Assembly: GCA_947384195.1 (NCBI GenBank)
Contig: CANDGE010000008.1
Coordinates: forward strand, 1 to 35,259
DNA from: an uncultured Clostridia bacterium
GTDB taxonomy: Bacteria; Bacillota; Clostridia; Christensenellales; Pumilibacteraceae
Direction: 5' to 3'
Length of the DNA stretch: 35,259 nucleotides
Shown here: in pieces, positions 16,529 through 25,533 of the stretch
Numbering within the stretch: the first letter of the stretch is position 1
Layout of the letters: each line of letters starts with the position of its first letter
Made by a program: the position numbers and the translations under genes
The notes under the pieces: generated by a model
What the model was told of the DNA's origin: nothing
Seen by the model: only the letters and a program-made list of their open reading frames with translations
Database searches by the model: none

Positions 16529-19089
16529 TGCGGCTTATCTCGTGTCATATAGAGGGTTACGGCAAGCTCGCCGACGTCGATCACGAATTCGGTGCGGGCT
16601 TAACCGAATTTTGCGAGCACAACGGGTTCGGTAAAACGACGCTCGCATCGTTTATAAAGGCTATGTTTTACGGCTTGCCGTCGGTGCGGAGCAATACGGC
16701 GGAATTCAACGACCGTATGCACTTTTATCCGTTCGGCGGCGGCAAGTTCGGCGGCAACATCACGTTTGAAAAAGACGGAAAAGAGTACCGTATAGAACGC
16801 TTTTTCGATAGGAAAAGCGAAAAGGGCGATACCGTCGCGGTTTACGAGAACGGGAAAAAGACCAATAAGTTCGGCAAGGACATAGGCCGCGGCGTGTTCG
16901 GCTTGGACAAGGAATCGTTCGAGCGCACCACGTTCGTCACGGCGGACGCGATAGACATATGCGCGACGAGCGGCATCAGTGCGAAGCTGAATAATTTCGT
17001 GGACAACACCGACGCCGAAAACACGTTCGACACGGCTAAAAAACGTTTGGAAACGGCAAAAAAGAAACTGCGCGCCGAACGCGGCGACAACGACCTCATA
17101 ACCAAAAAGCGCGCGGAGATAGTCGAGCTCAAAGGCGATATCGACAATCTCGAAAAAATGTCGCGCGCGCTCAAAGGCTATTATGTGGAGTTGACCGAGA
17201 TAAACGGGAAAATCCGCGATATCGAAGCAAAGCTCGACTGCGCAAACGCCGTCAATCTTGCTTTGGAACGGTGGGCGCGGTACGAATATTTGCTCGCGCG
17301 CAAAGCCGAATGCGAAAAACAGCTTGCCGCGCTCGAAGCCAAGTATCCGTACGGTTTGCCGTCGGCGGACGAGCTCGGCGATATAAAATCGCGCAATCAA
17401 AAAATGATCAAGCTCGGCGGGCAAAAGACGGCGACAGCCGAGGACGGCAGTCGCGGCAAACTGGACGAGCTGGCGCAGGCTTTTGCGGCGGGCGTGCCCG
17501 ATTCCGAGACCATGCGCGCCGTACAGAACGACATCGACGAAATAAAACGATGGGAAACCGAGATATCGGCGAGCAACCGCTCGTCGCGCGCACGGCTCGA
17601 CGAGCTGACGCAAAGGTTTAAAGACGACGTTCCGTCCGACGCCGAAATATCGGACGGCTCGACCGAAGCGGAGCGTTTGCGCGAGCTCGACGAACAGCTC
17701 AAACTGCGCATGAATCTTGTACCCGCCGAAGTCAAGCCCGAACGCAAGAGCGCAAAGCCCTTCCTTATATTCGCGGCGGTTGCGGCGGTGCTTGCGATAG
17801 CGGGCATAGGCGTGATGTTCGCGAGCGTTATAGTCGGCGGGATAATGCTCGGCGTGGGCGCGATCGCGTTGGGCGTCGACGGGTTTGTGTACTTTAAAAA
17901 GAACAGTGCGGCGGCGCATCCGTTTATCATGAGCGACGATATAGTCAAACAGCAAGAGGAACGGCAGGCACTCGAAAAGAAGCTTCGCGAGCTCGTCGCA
18001 AAATACGGCTATACGAGCGAGAACGGGCTGTTGTTCGACTTTGCAACGCTCAAAAAGGACTGGACGGAATTTGCGCGGCTGACTGCCGCCGCGCGCGAAA
18101 CGGCGGAGCGCATCGAACAAATGCAAGCCGACCGCGTCGCGCTCATCGATAAGACCAAGGCTTTTTTTGCGGGGTACGGACTGGACGGCGACGACCTGCA
18201 AGATATGCACATACGCTTGCTCAACAGCGTTACCGAATACAAGACCGTGCATAATGCGGTCGCAAGCTCCGACCGAGAGTCCGAGAGCATACAGAACGAG
18301 ATAAAAACGCAGAACGCCGAGGTCGAAAGAATGCTCGCGGCTTACAAGATCCCGTTGTGGGACGATCTTACCGAGCAGGTCGAATCGCTCGATAAAGCGG
18401 CGACGGAATGCGCGCGGTTAAAGATAGAAATCGCCGATATCGGCGCGGAAGCGCACGCGTACAAGACCGAATACGGCTTGACGGAAAAACCGACCGAGGA
18501 GCGTATAGACACGGTCGCGCTGTCCGAAAAGCTGTCCGAGCTGCGTCACGATGCGGCGGTCGCCGATACGCGCATATCGGATATCGAAAACCAAGTCGAC
18601 TTGCTCGATTTGAAACGCACCGCGCTCGACGCGGCGGAGCAAGCGCTCGAACAATACAACGCCGAGCACGAGATACTTACGGCGGCAGTCGAGTTCTTGG
18701 TGCAAGCCGAGCAGAACTTAAAGGACGCGTATATCGCGCCCATACGCAACAACTTCCTTGTTTACGCCAACGCGATAGAAAACGCGCTCGGCGAAAAAGT
18801 GAGCATGGATCAGGACTTCCGCATACTTTTCGAGCGCGGCGGCGAATACAGGAGCGACCGTCATCTCGGTGCGGGACAACGCAGTATTTGCGCGTTGTGT
18901 TTCAGGCTCGCGCTCGTCGACAACATGTACAAGGACGAAAAGCCGTTTATCATCATGGACGATCCGTTCGTGCATTTGGACGAGGAACACATGCAAAAAA
19001 CGGTGCAGACCGTTAAGGACATCGCGCGCGATAAGCAAATAGTTTATTTCTGTTGCCACGACAGCCGCAGGATAGAAAACAGACCGTGA
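16528..19089 (+). CDS. SMC-like AAA ATPase with membrane hairpin, YhaN/SbcC type
   Basis: An 853-residue protein. The start at 16528 is chosen because it overlaps the nuclease stop, with GGAGGTGG upstream, and gives the standard N-terminus MRLISCHIEGYGKL. Walker A is N32-GFGK36-TT. Long coiled coils follow, interrupted at about residues 411-458 by two adjacent hydrophobic helices (FLIFAAVAAVLAIAGIGVMF and IVGGIMLGVGAIALGVDGFV). The C-terminal lobe has the signature LGAGQRS, Walker B PFIIMDDPF, D-loop LDEEH and switch His in CCHDSR. The membrane hairpin would tether the ATPase-nuclease complex to the membrane, as proposed for YhaN-type proteins. It is last gene of the operon, followed by a strong terminator. 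Confidence 0.9.
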   Translation: MRLISCHIEGYGKLADVDHEFGAGLTEFCEHNGFGKTTLASFIKAMFYGLPSVRSNTAEFNDRMHFYPFGGGKFGGNITFEKDGKEYRIERFFDRKSEKGDTVAVYENGKKTNKFGKDIGRGVFGLDKESFERTTFVTADAIDICATSGISAKLNNFVDNTDAENTFDTAKKRLETAKKKLRAERGDNDLITKKRAEIVELKGDIDNLEKMSRALKGYYVELTEINGKIRDIEAKLDCANAVNLALERWARYEYLLARKAECEKQLAALEAKYPYGLPSADELGDIKSRNQKMIKLGGQKTATAEDGSRGKLDELAQAFAAGVPDSETMRAVQNDIDEIKRWETEISASNRSSRARLDELTQRFKDDVPSDAEISDGSTEAERLRELDEQLKLRMNLVPAEVKPERKSAKPFLIFAAVAAVLAIAGIGVMFASVIVGGIMLGVGAIALGVDGFVYFKKNSAAAHPFIMSDDIVKQQEERQALEKKLRELVAKYGYTSENGLLFDFATLKKDWTEFARLTAAARETAERIEQMQADRVALIDKTKAFFAGYGLDGDDLQDMHIRLLNSVTEYKTVHNAVASSDRESESIQNEIKTQNAEVERMLAAYKIPLWDDLTEQVESLDKAATECARLKIEIADIGAEAHAYKTEYGLTEKPTEERIDTVALSEKLSELRHDAAVADTRISDIENQVDLLDLKRTALDAAEQALEQYNAEHEILTAAVEFLVQAEQNLKDAYIAPIRNNFLVYANAIENALGEKVSMDQDFRILFERGGEYRSDRHLGAGQRSICALCFRLALVDNMYKDEKPFIIMDDPFVHLDEEHMQKTVQTVKDIARDKQIVYFCCHDSRRIENRP

Positions 19090-19103
19090 TGTGAGTGAAG
19101 TAT

Positions 19104-19145
19104 ACGACGCAGGACAGTGCGCAAGCAAAGTCCCGCGTCGTTTTT
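19104..19145 (+). terminator. Intrinsic terminator after the YhaN-type gene
   Basis: ACGACGC-GGAC pairs with GTCC-GCGTCGT (11 pairs with one A/C mismatch) around a 14-nt loop, followed directly by TTTTT. It closes the 10098-19089 operon. Confidence 0.9.
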
Positions 19146-19292
19146 CTATGCGGGATCGAGAATGCGCGATCGTCGCCGAACATAATAGTATGTAAAGCGC
19201 TTTGTGTCGGCGCGATAAAAGTTTGTCGTTCCGAGCGTCGCGAACGATCTCGACGGCATATTCATCCGCATGATATAATAATACGGATTATA

Positions 19293-19321
19293 TTGACAAA
19301 TCACGCGGTTTATGATATTTT
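19293..19321 (+). promoter_or_regulatory. Promoter of the paralogous membrane-protein pair
   Basis: TTGACA (19293-19298), a 17-bp spacer and TATTTT (19316-19321), 34 bp before the ATG at 19356. Confidence 0.65.
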
Positions 19322-19355
19322 AAACAAGACATCACTTTTGTTAAGGGAAGATATA

Positions 19356-21104
19356 ATGAAAGCAGACAATAAATTACGGCTTTGTGTGGCGGTCCCGGTG
19401 ATACTCGGAATAGGATTGTTGATCGCGGGCATGATATCGGGCAATTCGACGGTTTTGTACGTCGGCATAGCCACGCTGTTCGGCGGGAGCTTTGTGGTCG
19501 CGTTGATCACGACCATTGTCTTTGTGGTCAAAGCGGCGCGCGGTAGCGATACGGGCTCAGACAGATTGCGGTCTTCGCGGCGTAAAGACGACGTTTCCGC
19601 AGGCGCGGGTAAAGCGTCCGAGCCCGACGAACGCGAAACGGAATACGAGCGCATACAAAACGTCAATTCGACGTACGGCTTGGATAATCGACTTGCGCAA
19701 GCCGAGCATCAGATATCGCACATACGCAAGGCGTACAAGCATTCGAGCAACAGCGAGAAAGTAAAGGGCTGTACGTTCGCGTTCTTTTTTGTGGGGAGCT
19801 TTATAGGCTGTGCCATAGGCGGAATGGTGCTTTTGAGCATGGATTATACCGTGCCCGGCATACTCGTGTTTTTATGCTCGTTTCTTATAATTATAGGCGC
19901 GCTAATCGTGGTCAAGATAAAAGAACATATTTCCATGTCGACCAAATACAAGCCCGAAGATTATACGCAAAAGATAGCCAGGGTCAAGCTGTGCGTTATA
20001 TCAAGCTCCACGAGCACGGGCTCGCGAAGCACGCATATATCGTCCATGACATACCGCGTCGAGCTGGAAATAGACGGCAAAACGTACAATGCGTACAGCC
20101 ATAGCTATTATAACGAGAACGATGCGATCCCCGTGCTTTTGCACAAAAAAGGAAAGATCGTCAAGATACTCGACAGTGAATTTATGTCGCGCAACCATAT
20201 CGACGACGATGACGATTATGTCGATGATGACGATTACGTCGACGGCGATACCCCCATCGTTTCGGAAAGCGAGAGAAAGGCGTACGTCGACAGGGAGTTC
20301 GACCGCATCGTGCGCGAGAGAAGCGCACGCGGCGCCGACACGGAAACGGACAAACCGCCCGTTTCGGCTCGAAAGTCGAAAAAACCGTCGAGCGATACCG
20401 ATCTTGAAAAAAAGAGTTTCGGCGAGATCGACGACATGATGAGCGAAGCCGAGGACGCGATGTTTGGCGCAATGGAAAAATTAGACGAAGAAACGTACGA
20501 TATGCTGTTCGAGGCTTGGGGAAAGGATATAGATGAGTATGGGGACGGATCTACGCCCAAGGAGGTGTTTACCGGGCATTACAAGACGGCGGTCAAGTAT
20601 TGCGCGCTCATCGACAAGTTTATCGCGCAAAGCGATCGCGCCGAAAACATCCGTATCACGCAAAAACAGTTGAACGAGTTTTTGGCGAGCTATGCCGAAC
20701 AGGAGGGAGCGCCTGCGGCAAGCGCGGAGCAAGCCGACGGAACTGAGACGCAGGCAAAGCCCGACAAACCGAGCGCCACGCCCAAAACGCCGACAAAGCG
20801 TTCGACGTCAAGCAAGAAGAAAGCCGCGAGCAAAACCGAAAATACGGACGGTGCGGAACAAACGCCGCCTGCGTCCGACGTCGATAAAGCAGACGAAAGC
20901 AAAGTAAAAGCGGACGAGCCGTCCGTCGCGCCCGAAACGGAGAACGCGAAAACGGAACAAACGTCGATCGAGCCTTCCGCGCCGAACGCCGCAAACGAAG
21001 GCGCGAATGACGCTTCGACGGTCGCGTCCGAACGTCCCGCCGCAGACAAAGCGGAAGAGCCCGCTCGCCCCACATTGGGATATAAAGGGATCAAGCGCAA
21101 ATAA
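19356..21104 (+). CDS. Membrane protein with DUF3592-like domain and RPTLGYKGIKRK tail
   Basis: The 582-residue protein starts at the ATG at 19356 (GGGAAG upstream); the frame is open further left, but that part is not protein-like. Two helices lie at about residues 9-55, and two more at about 135-190 (FAFFFVGSFIGCAIGGMVLL, ILVFLCSFLIIIGALIVV). A beta domain follows (MTYRVELEIDGKTYNAYSHS, AIPVLLHKKGKIVKIL), like DUF3592. Then come a run of Asp/Tyr/Val (DDDDDYVDDDDYVDGD), a helical domain (EETYDMLFEAW, HYKTAVKYCALIDKFI), and a 150-residue Ala/Lys/Glu/Pro disordered region. The end is RPTLGYKGIKRK. The stop overlaps the next start (TAATG). The next gene is a shorter paralogue with the same order and ending. 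The function is unknown. Confidence 0.75.
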   Translation: MKADNKLRLCVAVPVILGIGLLIAGMISGNSTVLYVGIATLFGGSFVVALITTIVFVVKAARGSDTGSDRLRSSRRKDDVSAGAGKASEPDERETEYERIQNVNSTYGLDNRLAQAEHQISHIRKAYKHSSNSEKVKGCTFAFFFVGSFIGCAIGGMVLLSMDYTVPGILVFLCSFLIIIGALIVVKIKEHISMSTKYKPEDYTQKIARVKLCVISSSTSTGSRSTHISSMTYRVELEIDGKTYNAYSHSYYNENDAIPVLLHKKGKIVKILDSEFMSRNHIDDDDDYVDDDDYVDGDTPIVSESERKAYVDREFDRIVRERSARGADTETDKPPVSARKSKKPSSDTDLEKKSFGEIDDMMSEAEDAMFGAMEKLDEETYDMLFEAWGKDIDEYGDGSTPKEVFTGHYKTAVKYCALIDKFIAQSDRAENIRITQKQLNEFLASYAEQEGAPAASAEQADGTETQAKPDKPSATPKTPTKRSTSSKKKAASKTENTDGAEQTPPASDVDKADESKVKADEPSVAPETENAKTEQTSIEPSAPNAANEGANDASTVASERPAADKAEEPARPTLGYKGIKRK

Positions 21105-22180
21105 TGACGGACGATCCGAAACAGACCGAAACAGATCCCGACTTGGATCTTAGGATAAAGCCCGATAAGAGAACGGTGCTGTCGTGCTTGTTTTTGGTGT
21201 TGCCGTTTTTCGGCGGTATTATCGCGTGCATCGTGCTGTTGTCGCTCGGGTTTGCCGTCGGCTGGGGCTTGCTCGCCGTCGGGTCGGGCATTTTGCCCGT
21301 TTTGTCGTACGGCATATATGTCAAAGCCCGCGAAAAACATGCGATCGAAACGATAAAAAAGATAGACGTGAGCAAATACGAGCGCAGGGCGGGCAGGGTA
21401 TTGTCCTGCGAAGTATCGAGCTATAAGCCCGGCTATTCCGCGGATCCGCGCCCCTATATGTATCGTATCAAAGCGGACGTCGGCGGGGTCAAGTATACCG
21501 TTTACGGTACGGAAAGGTACGGCGTAGGCGAGCCGTGCTTTATCTACGTTCGACCCGACGGAGGTTTCGCTCAAATTGCGGGGCGCGGCGACGGCGCTTC
21601 GGCGTTGAAGAGCGAAACGACGGTGAGCAAGCAAATGACGGCGGAAGAAGACGCGTTTTTGGACGATCTCAGCGAAAAGTGCGACGACTACACTTACGAC
21701 ATGCTTTACGACGCATGGGAGCGCGAATGCGAAGGTTTCGACAAAGATCAAACGCTTACTCGTAGCGAAACTCAGGCGGCGCGTTACGAAACATCGGTCA
21801 AATACCGCAAGCTTATAGCCGAGTGTTACGACGAGTATAATGGCGACAAAACGGACGACGGATTTATTTCGATAACACGCGAACGCATGTGGGAATATTT
21901 GCGCAGATACGAAAGCGAAAAGCGCAATATCGTCGCCGCGCCGCCAAAGTCGGATACGCCGCCCGAAAGCGCGGCGAAAACCGATGCGAAAAGGCACGAA
22001 GCGCAAGGCGATATCGAATACGGCAAAGCGCCGCCCGTCGACATACGGCAAGCTTCGGCGCGTTCCGCAACCGACGGCACGATTGCGCCGCAAACGCCCG
22101 ACGGCGAAGAGCCGTCGCCGCCCGTTCGCGGCGGCGTTCGCCCGACTGTGGGGTACAAAGGCATAAACCGAAAAAAATAG
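21104..22180 (+). CDS. Paralogue of the preceding membrane protein, RPTVGYKGINRKK tail
   Basis: This 358-residue protein shares the layout of its upstream neighbour. Two membrane helices lie at about residues 25-70 (LFLVLPFFGGIIACIVLLSL and the next). A DUF3592-like beta domain follows (GRVLSCEVSSYKPG, YRIKADVGGVKYTVYG, EPCFIYVRPDGGFAQI). The helical domain has YTYDMLYDAWERE and YETSVKYRKLIAECYDEY, which line up with TYDMLFEAW and YKTAVKYCALIDKF in the neighbour. The tail is disordered, Pro/Ala/Glu-rich, and ends RPTVGYKGINRKK. Translation is coupled (TAATG). The conserved last dozen residues on otherwise diverged disordered tails suggest a short binding or targeting motif. I do not recognise a named family. 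Confidence 0.75.
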   Translation: MTDDPKQTETDPDLDLRIKPDKRTVLSCLFLVLPFFGGIIACIVLLSLGFAVGWGLLAVGSGILPVLSYGIYVKAREKHAIETIKKIDVSKYERRAGRVLSCEVSSYKPGYSADPRPYMYRIKADVGGVKYTVYGTERYGVGEPCFIYVRPDGGFAQIAGRGDGASALKSETTVSKQMTAEEDAFLDDLSEKCDDYTYDMLYDAWERECEGFDKDQTLTRSETQAARYETSVKYRKLIAECYDEYNGDKTDDGFISITRERMWEYLRRYESEKRNIVAAPPKSDTPPESAAKTDAKRHEAQGDIEYGKAPPVDIRQASARSATDGTIAPQTPDGEEPSPPVRGGVRPTVGYKGINRKK

Positions 22181-22276
22181 CGCGGGCTCGTCCCTTTTTA
22201 TTTCGCGCCGCCCGCCGTAAATACGTGACGTCCGCACATGCGCCGCGCTCGACGCGTCGCAATGATGCGGTGTTTT

Positions 22277-22305
22277 GCCCGCACAGTACGGTGCGGGCTG
22301 TTTTT
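22277..22305 (+). terminator. Intrinsic terminator after the paralogous pair
   Basis: GCCCGCAC and GTGCGGGC form a perfect 8-bp stem with a 6-nt loop, followed by TGTTTTT. Confidence 0.9.
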
Positions 22306-22385
22306 ATGTGCGTGCGGAAATTATGGACGAGTGTCGTTTAAATCCGAAAATCCCGAAAAAATATGAAAAAACAAGGCGCAAACAC

Positions 22386-22414
22386 TTGACGGGGGGGGGG
22401 TAGCGTTTTATAAT
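22386..22414 (+). promoter_or_regulatory. Promoter with a G10 tract in its spacer (candidate phase-variable)
   Basis: TTGACG (22386-22391) and a perfect TATAAT (22409-22414) are separated by 17 bp. Nine of the ten consecutive G residues (22391-22400) lie within that spacer, the first being the last base of the -35 box. The present length gives the ideal spacing. Gain or loss of a G by strand slippage would move the -35 and -10 boxes apart or together. The promoter drives the surface lipoprotein gene starting at 22464. Confidence 0.8.
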
Positions 22415-22463
22415 ATTCATGCATTCGGCGCGGAACGCGCCGTTATTTGCGAGGTGTTATAAA

Positions 22464-25334
22464 ATGAAAAAATCAGGCAAAAAATTGTGCGGAGCCGTGG
22501 CGGTGTTTACGGCTTGCGCGACCGTTTCGGTCGCGCTTGTCGGGTGCGGGCTGTTCGGAGACGACGGTGACGGCGAAAAATGCACCGTGTCGTTCGACGC
22601 GGGTTGGGGCACTGTTTTCGGCGACAGATTTTACGAAACGGAAGTCGACGTAAATTCGTTGATCGCCGAGCCGAGCGAAAAACCGGTGTACGAAGGATAC
22701 TTTTTTACGGGCTGGAACTTGACGGGCGACGCGCGCGACGCTATGTGGAATTTCGACGCCGACAAGGTGACGGGCGACATCACGCTTTGCGCCGTTTGGG
22801 CGCGCGGCTGTACCGTTACGTTCAACGCCAACGGCGGCACGTTCGATAACGGCGAAGCTACATATAAAATAACCGTCGCGGAAAATTCCAAGCTGACCGC
22901 ACCGCAAATAACCGCGCCCGACGGGTATCGAAAACTCGACGGGTGGCAGAGCAATCTTTCCTACGGATTATGGGATATGGAAAACGACATAGCGGAGCGA
23001 GATATGACGCTTACCGCCAAATGGTCGTTAAAGGACGACGTTGTCGCCGCGCTCAGACCCTTCGGTTTTTCAGAGAGCAACGGCGAGTTTACAATAGTCG
23101 GCGTGTCAGACAAAACAACGACTTCCGTGACCGTACCCGACTTTGTGACGCATATCGGGCGGGCGGCGTTTGAAAATTGCACGGAGCTTGTGTCCGTGGT
23201 TATACCCGACAGCGTAAAAACGATAGGCGATTCGGCGTTTGAAGGGTGCGCCAAGCTGAAAAGCGTCACCCTGCCCGTGGGGCTTACGGAAATTGGAGCG
23301 CGCACGTTCTCGAACTGCGCGGCGCTCGAAAGCATAGATATTCCCGACACGTTGACGGAGCTCGGCGATGCGGCGTTTACGGGCTGTTCGTCGCTTAAAA
23401 CGATAGAGCTCCCCGTCGGCGTTACCGAAATAGGTTATAGCGCGTTTGAGGACTGCACCGCGCTCGAAAGCGTCGTGCTTAACGGTGCGGTCACGGCAAT
23501 AGGCGCGAGCGCGTTCGAAAATTGCGCGGCGCTCGAAAGCTTCGATATCCCCGCGGGCGTCAAGGGCTTGCCCGACAGCTGTTTCCGCGGCTGCGCTTCG
23601 CTTACGAGCGTAACTGTGCCGACTGCTTGCGCGTCGATCGGTTGGAGCGCGTTTCAGGATTGTACGGGGCTCGTATCGGTCGATATAAACAGTCAAACGA
23701 TAGGCATTCGCGCTTTCTCCGGGTGCACGGCGCTTGCCGAAGTCACGATAGGCGCGACGGTAACGAAAATAAATTCGAGCGCGTTTTCGAGTTGTACGGC
23801 GTTGACGGAGATAGATATCCCCGACGCCGTGACAGAGCTCGGCAGCGATGCGTTTTCGGGCTGTTCGTCGCTTAAACGCGCCGCGCTCGGCGACGGTGTC
23901 ACGACGCTGGCATACGGATTGTTTTCCGATTGCTACGCCTTGCGCGACGTTACATTCGGAGAAATCGCGGAAATAGGAGAAAAAGCTTTCAGCGGTTGCG
24001 TGTCGTTGACGAGCTTTACCGTTCCCGCGAGCGTTACCGAGATAGAGAGCGACGCGTTTTACGGATGCGCGCGACTTGTGGAAATATACAATCTTTCCGC
24101 GAGCAGTGTAGTCAAACCCTATTCGTACACAACGATCCATACCGCTCTGACCGATCCGAGCGTTATAAAAAATGCGGGCGACTATGCTTTTTGTTCGATC
24201 GAATATCCGTATGACTTCGGACACGGCGAAGAGACGTTTTTGCTGGATTATCTCGGCAACGACGAAAATATAGTTTTGCCCGACAGCTTTGAAAACGACG
24301 TTTACGGTATAGCCGACTATGCGCTCGCGTGTAACGCACGTTTGAAAAGCGTCGAATTTTCCGCGGGCGTAAGTCGCATAAAAAATAATGTTTTGTTCGG
24401 TAGCGCCAACGTAACGACGCTTACGGTGGCGAGCGGCAATTCGGCGCTTACGGCTGAAAACAATTGCGTGATACATACGAGCGAAAACAAGTTTGTGCTC
24501 GGTTGCAAAACGTCGGTAATACCGACGGACGGAAGCGTGACGACTGTCGGTTCGTACGTGTTTTGCCAAAACGCAGCTATCGCGCTCGCCGACTTTAAGA
24601 TCCCGTCGAGCGTGACGGTAGTGGAAAGCAACGCATTTGCGGGGTGCGAAGGGATCATACGCACCGCGGAAAACGGTGTGCGATACGTGGATAAATGGGC
24701 GGTCGCGTTAGCCTATCGCGACGGCAACGATATGTTCGATCTGCGGTTGGACGACGGTACGGTAGGAATATCGGCAAGCGCGTTCGGTACCGACAGCGAC
24801 TACGGTATCAGGCGCAGGATAGCGTCCGTTGCGTTTAATGCCGAGCTGAAATACGTCAACGACAGTGCGTTTTTCGGTTGCGACAGGCTGACTGCGGTGA
24901 CGCTTAACGACGGACTTTTGAAGATAGACAGAGCCGCGTTCGGCAGCTGTGACGGCTTGACGGAAATAGAAATGCCCGACAGCGTGACTTATATAGGTCC
25001 GGCGGCGTTTATGTCGTGCGATAAGCTTGCTTACGTCAAGCTGTCCAAAGGCATAACTACCATCGAACATCAGGCTTTCGACGCATGCAAAGCGCTCCGC
25101 GCGGTCGTTATCCCGTCCGACGTTACTAAAATAGCGCATGACGTATTCGGCGAATGTCCGACCGATATGACGGTGTATTACGGCGGCGACGAGAGCGAGT
25201 GGCAAAAAATAAGCGTCGACAACGGCAATTCCGTTATAACAAGCAGTTCGGCGCATATAGTATATTATTCGGAAACGTCGCAGTCGGGTCGCTGGCATTT
25301 CGGTGCGGACGGCAAACCCGAGCTTTGGCAATGA
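22464..25334 (+). CDS. BspA-like leucine-rich-repeat surface lipoprotein
   Basis: The 956-residue precursor starts at the ATG at 22464 (GAGGTG upstream). It has a signal sequence with Lys-rich start, hydrophobic core and lipobox LVGC, so Cys is lipidated and the protein is anchored outside the membrane. Next come two InlB/Flg_new-type repeats (CTVSFDAGWG...FTGWN and CTVTFNANGG...LDGWQ; about residues 36-190). About twenty LRR_5/BspA repeats follow, built on IGxxAFxxCxxLxSVxIPxxV, interrupted around residues 530-600 by a non-repeat segment. The end YYGGDESEWQKISVDNGN is typical for the family. BspA-like proteins bind host or bacterial surface ligands. It is monocistronic, with its own G10-containing promoter and a shared terminator at 25479. 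Confidence 0.92.
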   Translation: MKKSGKKLCGAVAVFTACATVSVALVGCGLFGDDGDGEKCTVSFDAGWGTVFGDRFYETEVDVNSLIAEPSEKPVYEGYFFTGWNLTGDARDAMWNFDADKVTGDITLCAVWARGCTVTFNANGGTFDNGEATYKITVAENSKLTAPQITAPDGYRKLDGWQSNLSYGLWDMENDIAERDMTLTAKWSLKDDVVAALRPFGFSESNGEFTIVGVSDKTTTSVTVPDFVTHIGRAAFENCTELVSVVIPDSVKTIGDSAFEGCAKLKSVTLPVGLTEIGARTFSNCAALESIDIPDTLTELGDAAFTGCSSLKTIELPVGVTEIGYSAFEDCTALESVVLNGAVTAIGASAFENCAALESFDIPAGVKGLPDSCFRGCASLTSVTVPTACASIGWSAFQDCTGLVSVDINSQTIGIRAFSGCTALAEVTIGATVTKINSSAFSSCTALTEIDIPDAVTELGSDAFSGCSSLKRAALGDGVTTLAYGLFSDCYALRDVTFGEIAEIGEKAFSGCVSLTSFTVPASVTEIESDAFYGCARLVEIYNLSASSVVKPYSYTTIHTALTDPSVIKNAGDYAFCSIEYPYDFGHGEETFLLDYLGNDENIVLPDSFENDVYGIADYALACNARLKSVEFSAGVSRIKNNVLFGSANVTTLTVASGNSALTAENNCVIHTSENKFVLGCKTSVIPTDGSVTTVGSYVFCQNAAIALADFKIPSSVTVVESNAFAGCEGIIRTAENGVRYVDKWAVALAYRDGNDMFDLRLDDGTVGISASAFGTDSDYGIRRRIASVAFNAELKYVNDSAFFGCDRLTAVTLNDGLLKIDRAAFGSCDGLTEIEMPDSVTYIGPAAFMSCDKLAYVKLSKGITTIEHQAFDACKALRAVVIPSDVTKIAHDVFGECPTDMTVYYGGDESEWQKISVDNGNSVITSSSAHIVYYSETSQSGRWHFGADGKPELWQ

Positions 25335-25478
25335 TGCGTTGCCGTACCGAATATTAAGTAAAGGCACGACCGACTTCCTTTTATATTTCACGACAGACCA
25401 TATTTCCGCCGAGTGCGACAGCAAAGCGGTCGAGTAACGGTTTATCGTTAAAGTTATGCTTTTTTGCCGAATAAAACA

Positions 25479-25509
25479 AAGCTCCGAAAGCAAACAGCGA
25501 TCGGAGCTT
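25479..25509. terminator. Bidirectional terminator between the lipoprotein gene and ribU
   Basis: AAGCTCCGA and TCGGAGCTT form a 9-bp stem with a 13-nt loop. A plus-strand TTTATATT and a minus-strand TTTGTTTT flank it, so it can stop both convergent transcripts. Confidence 0.8.
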
Positions 25510-25533
25510 TTATATTATAAGTATGACAGACGA

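Noticed and set aside
20204..20249. Asp/Tyr/Val codon repeat suggesting a DNA tandem repeat
   Set aside because: Short low-complexity coding stretch within a disordered segment; too irregular to call a repeat locus or CRISPR. No CRISPR array is visible anywhere in the window.
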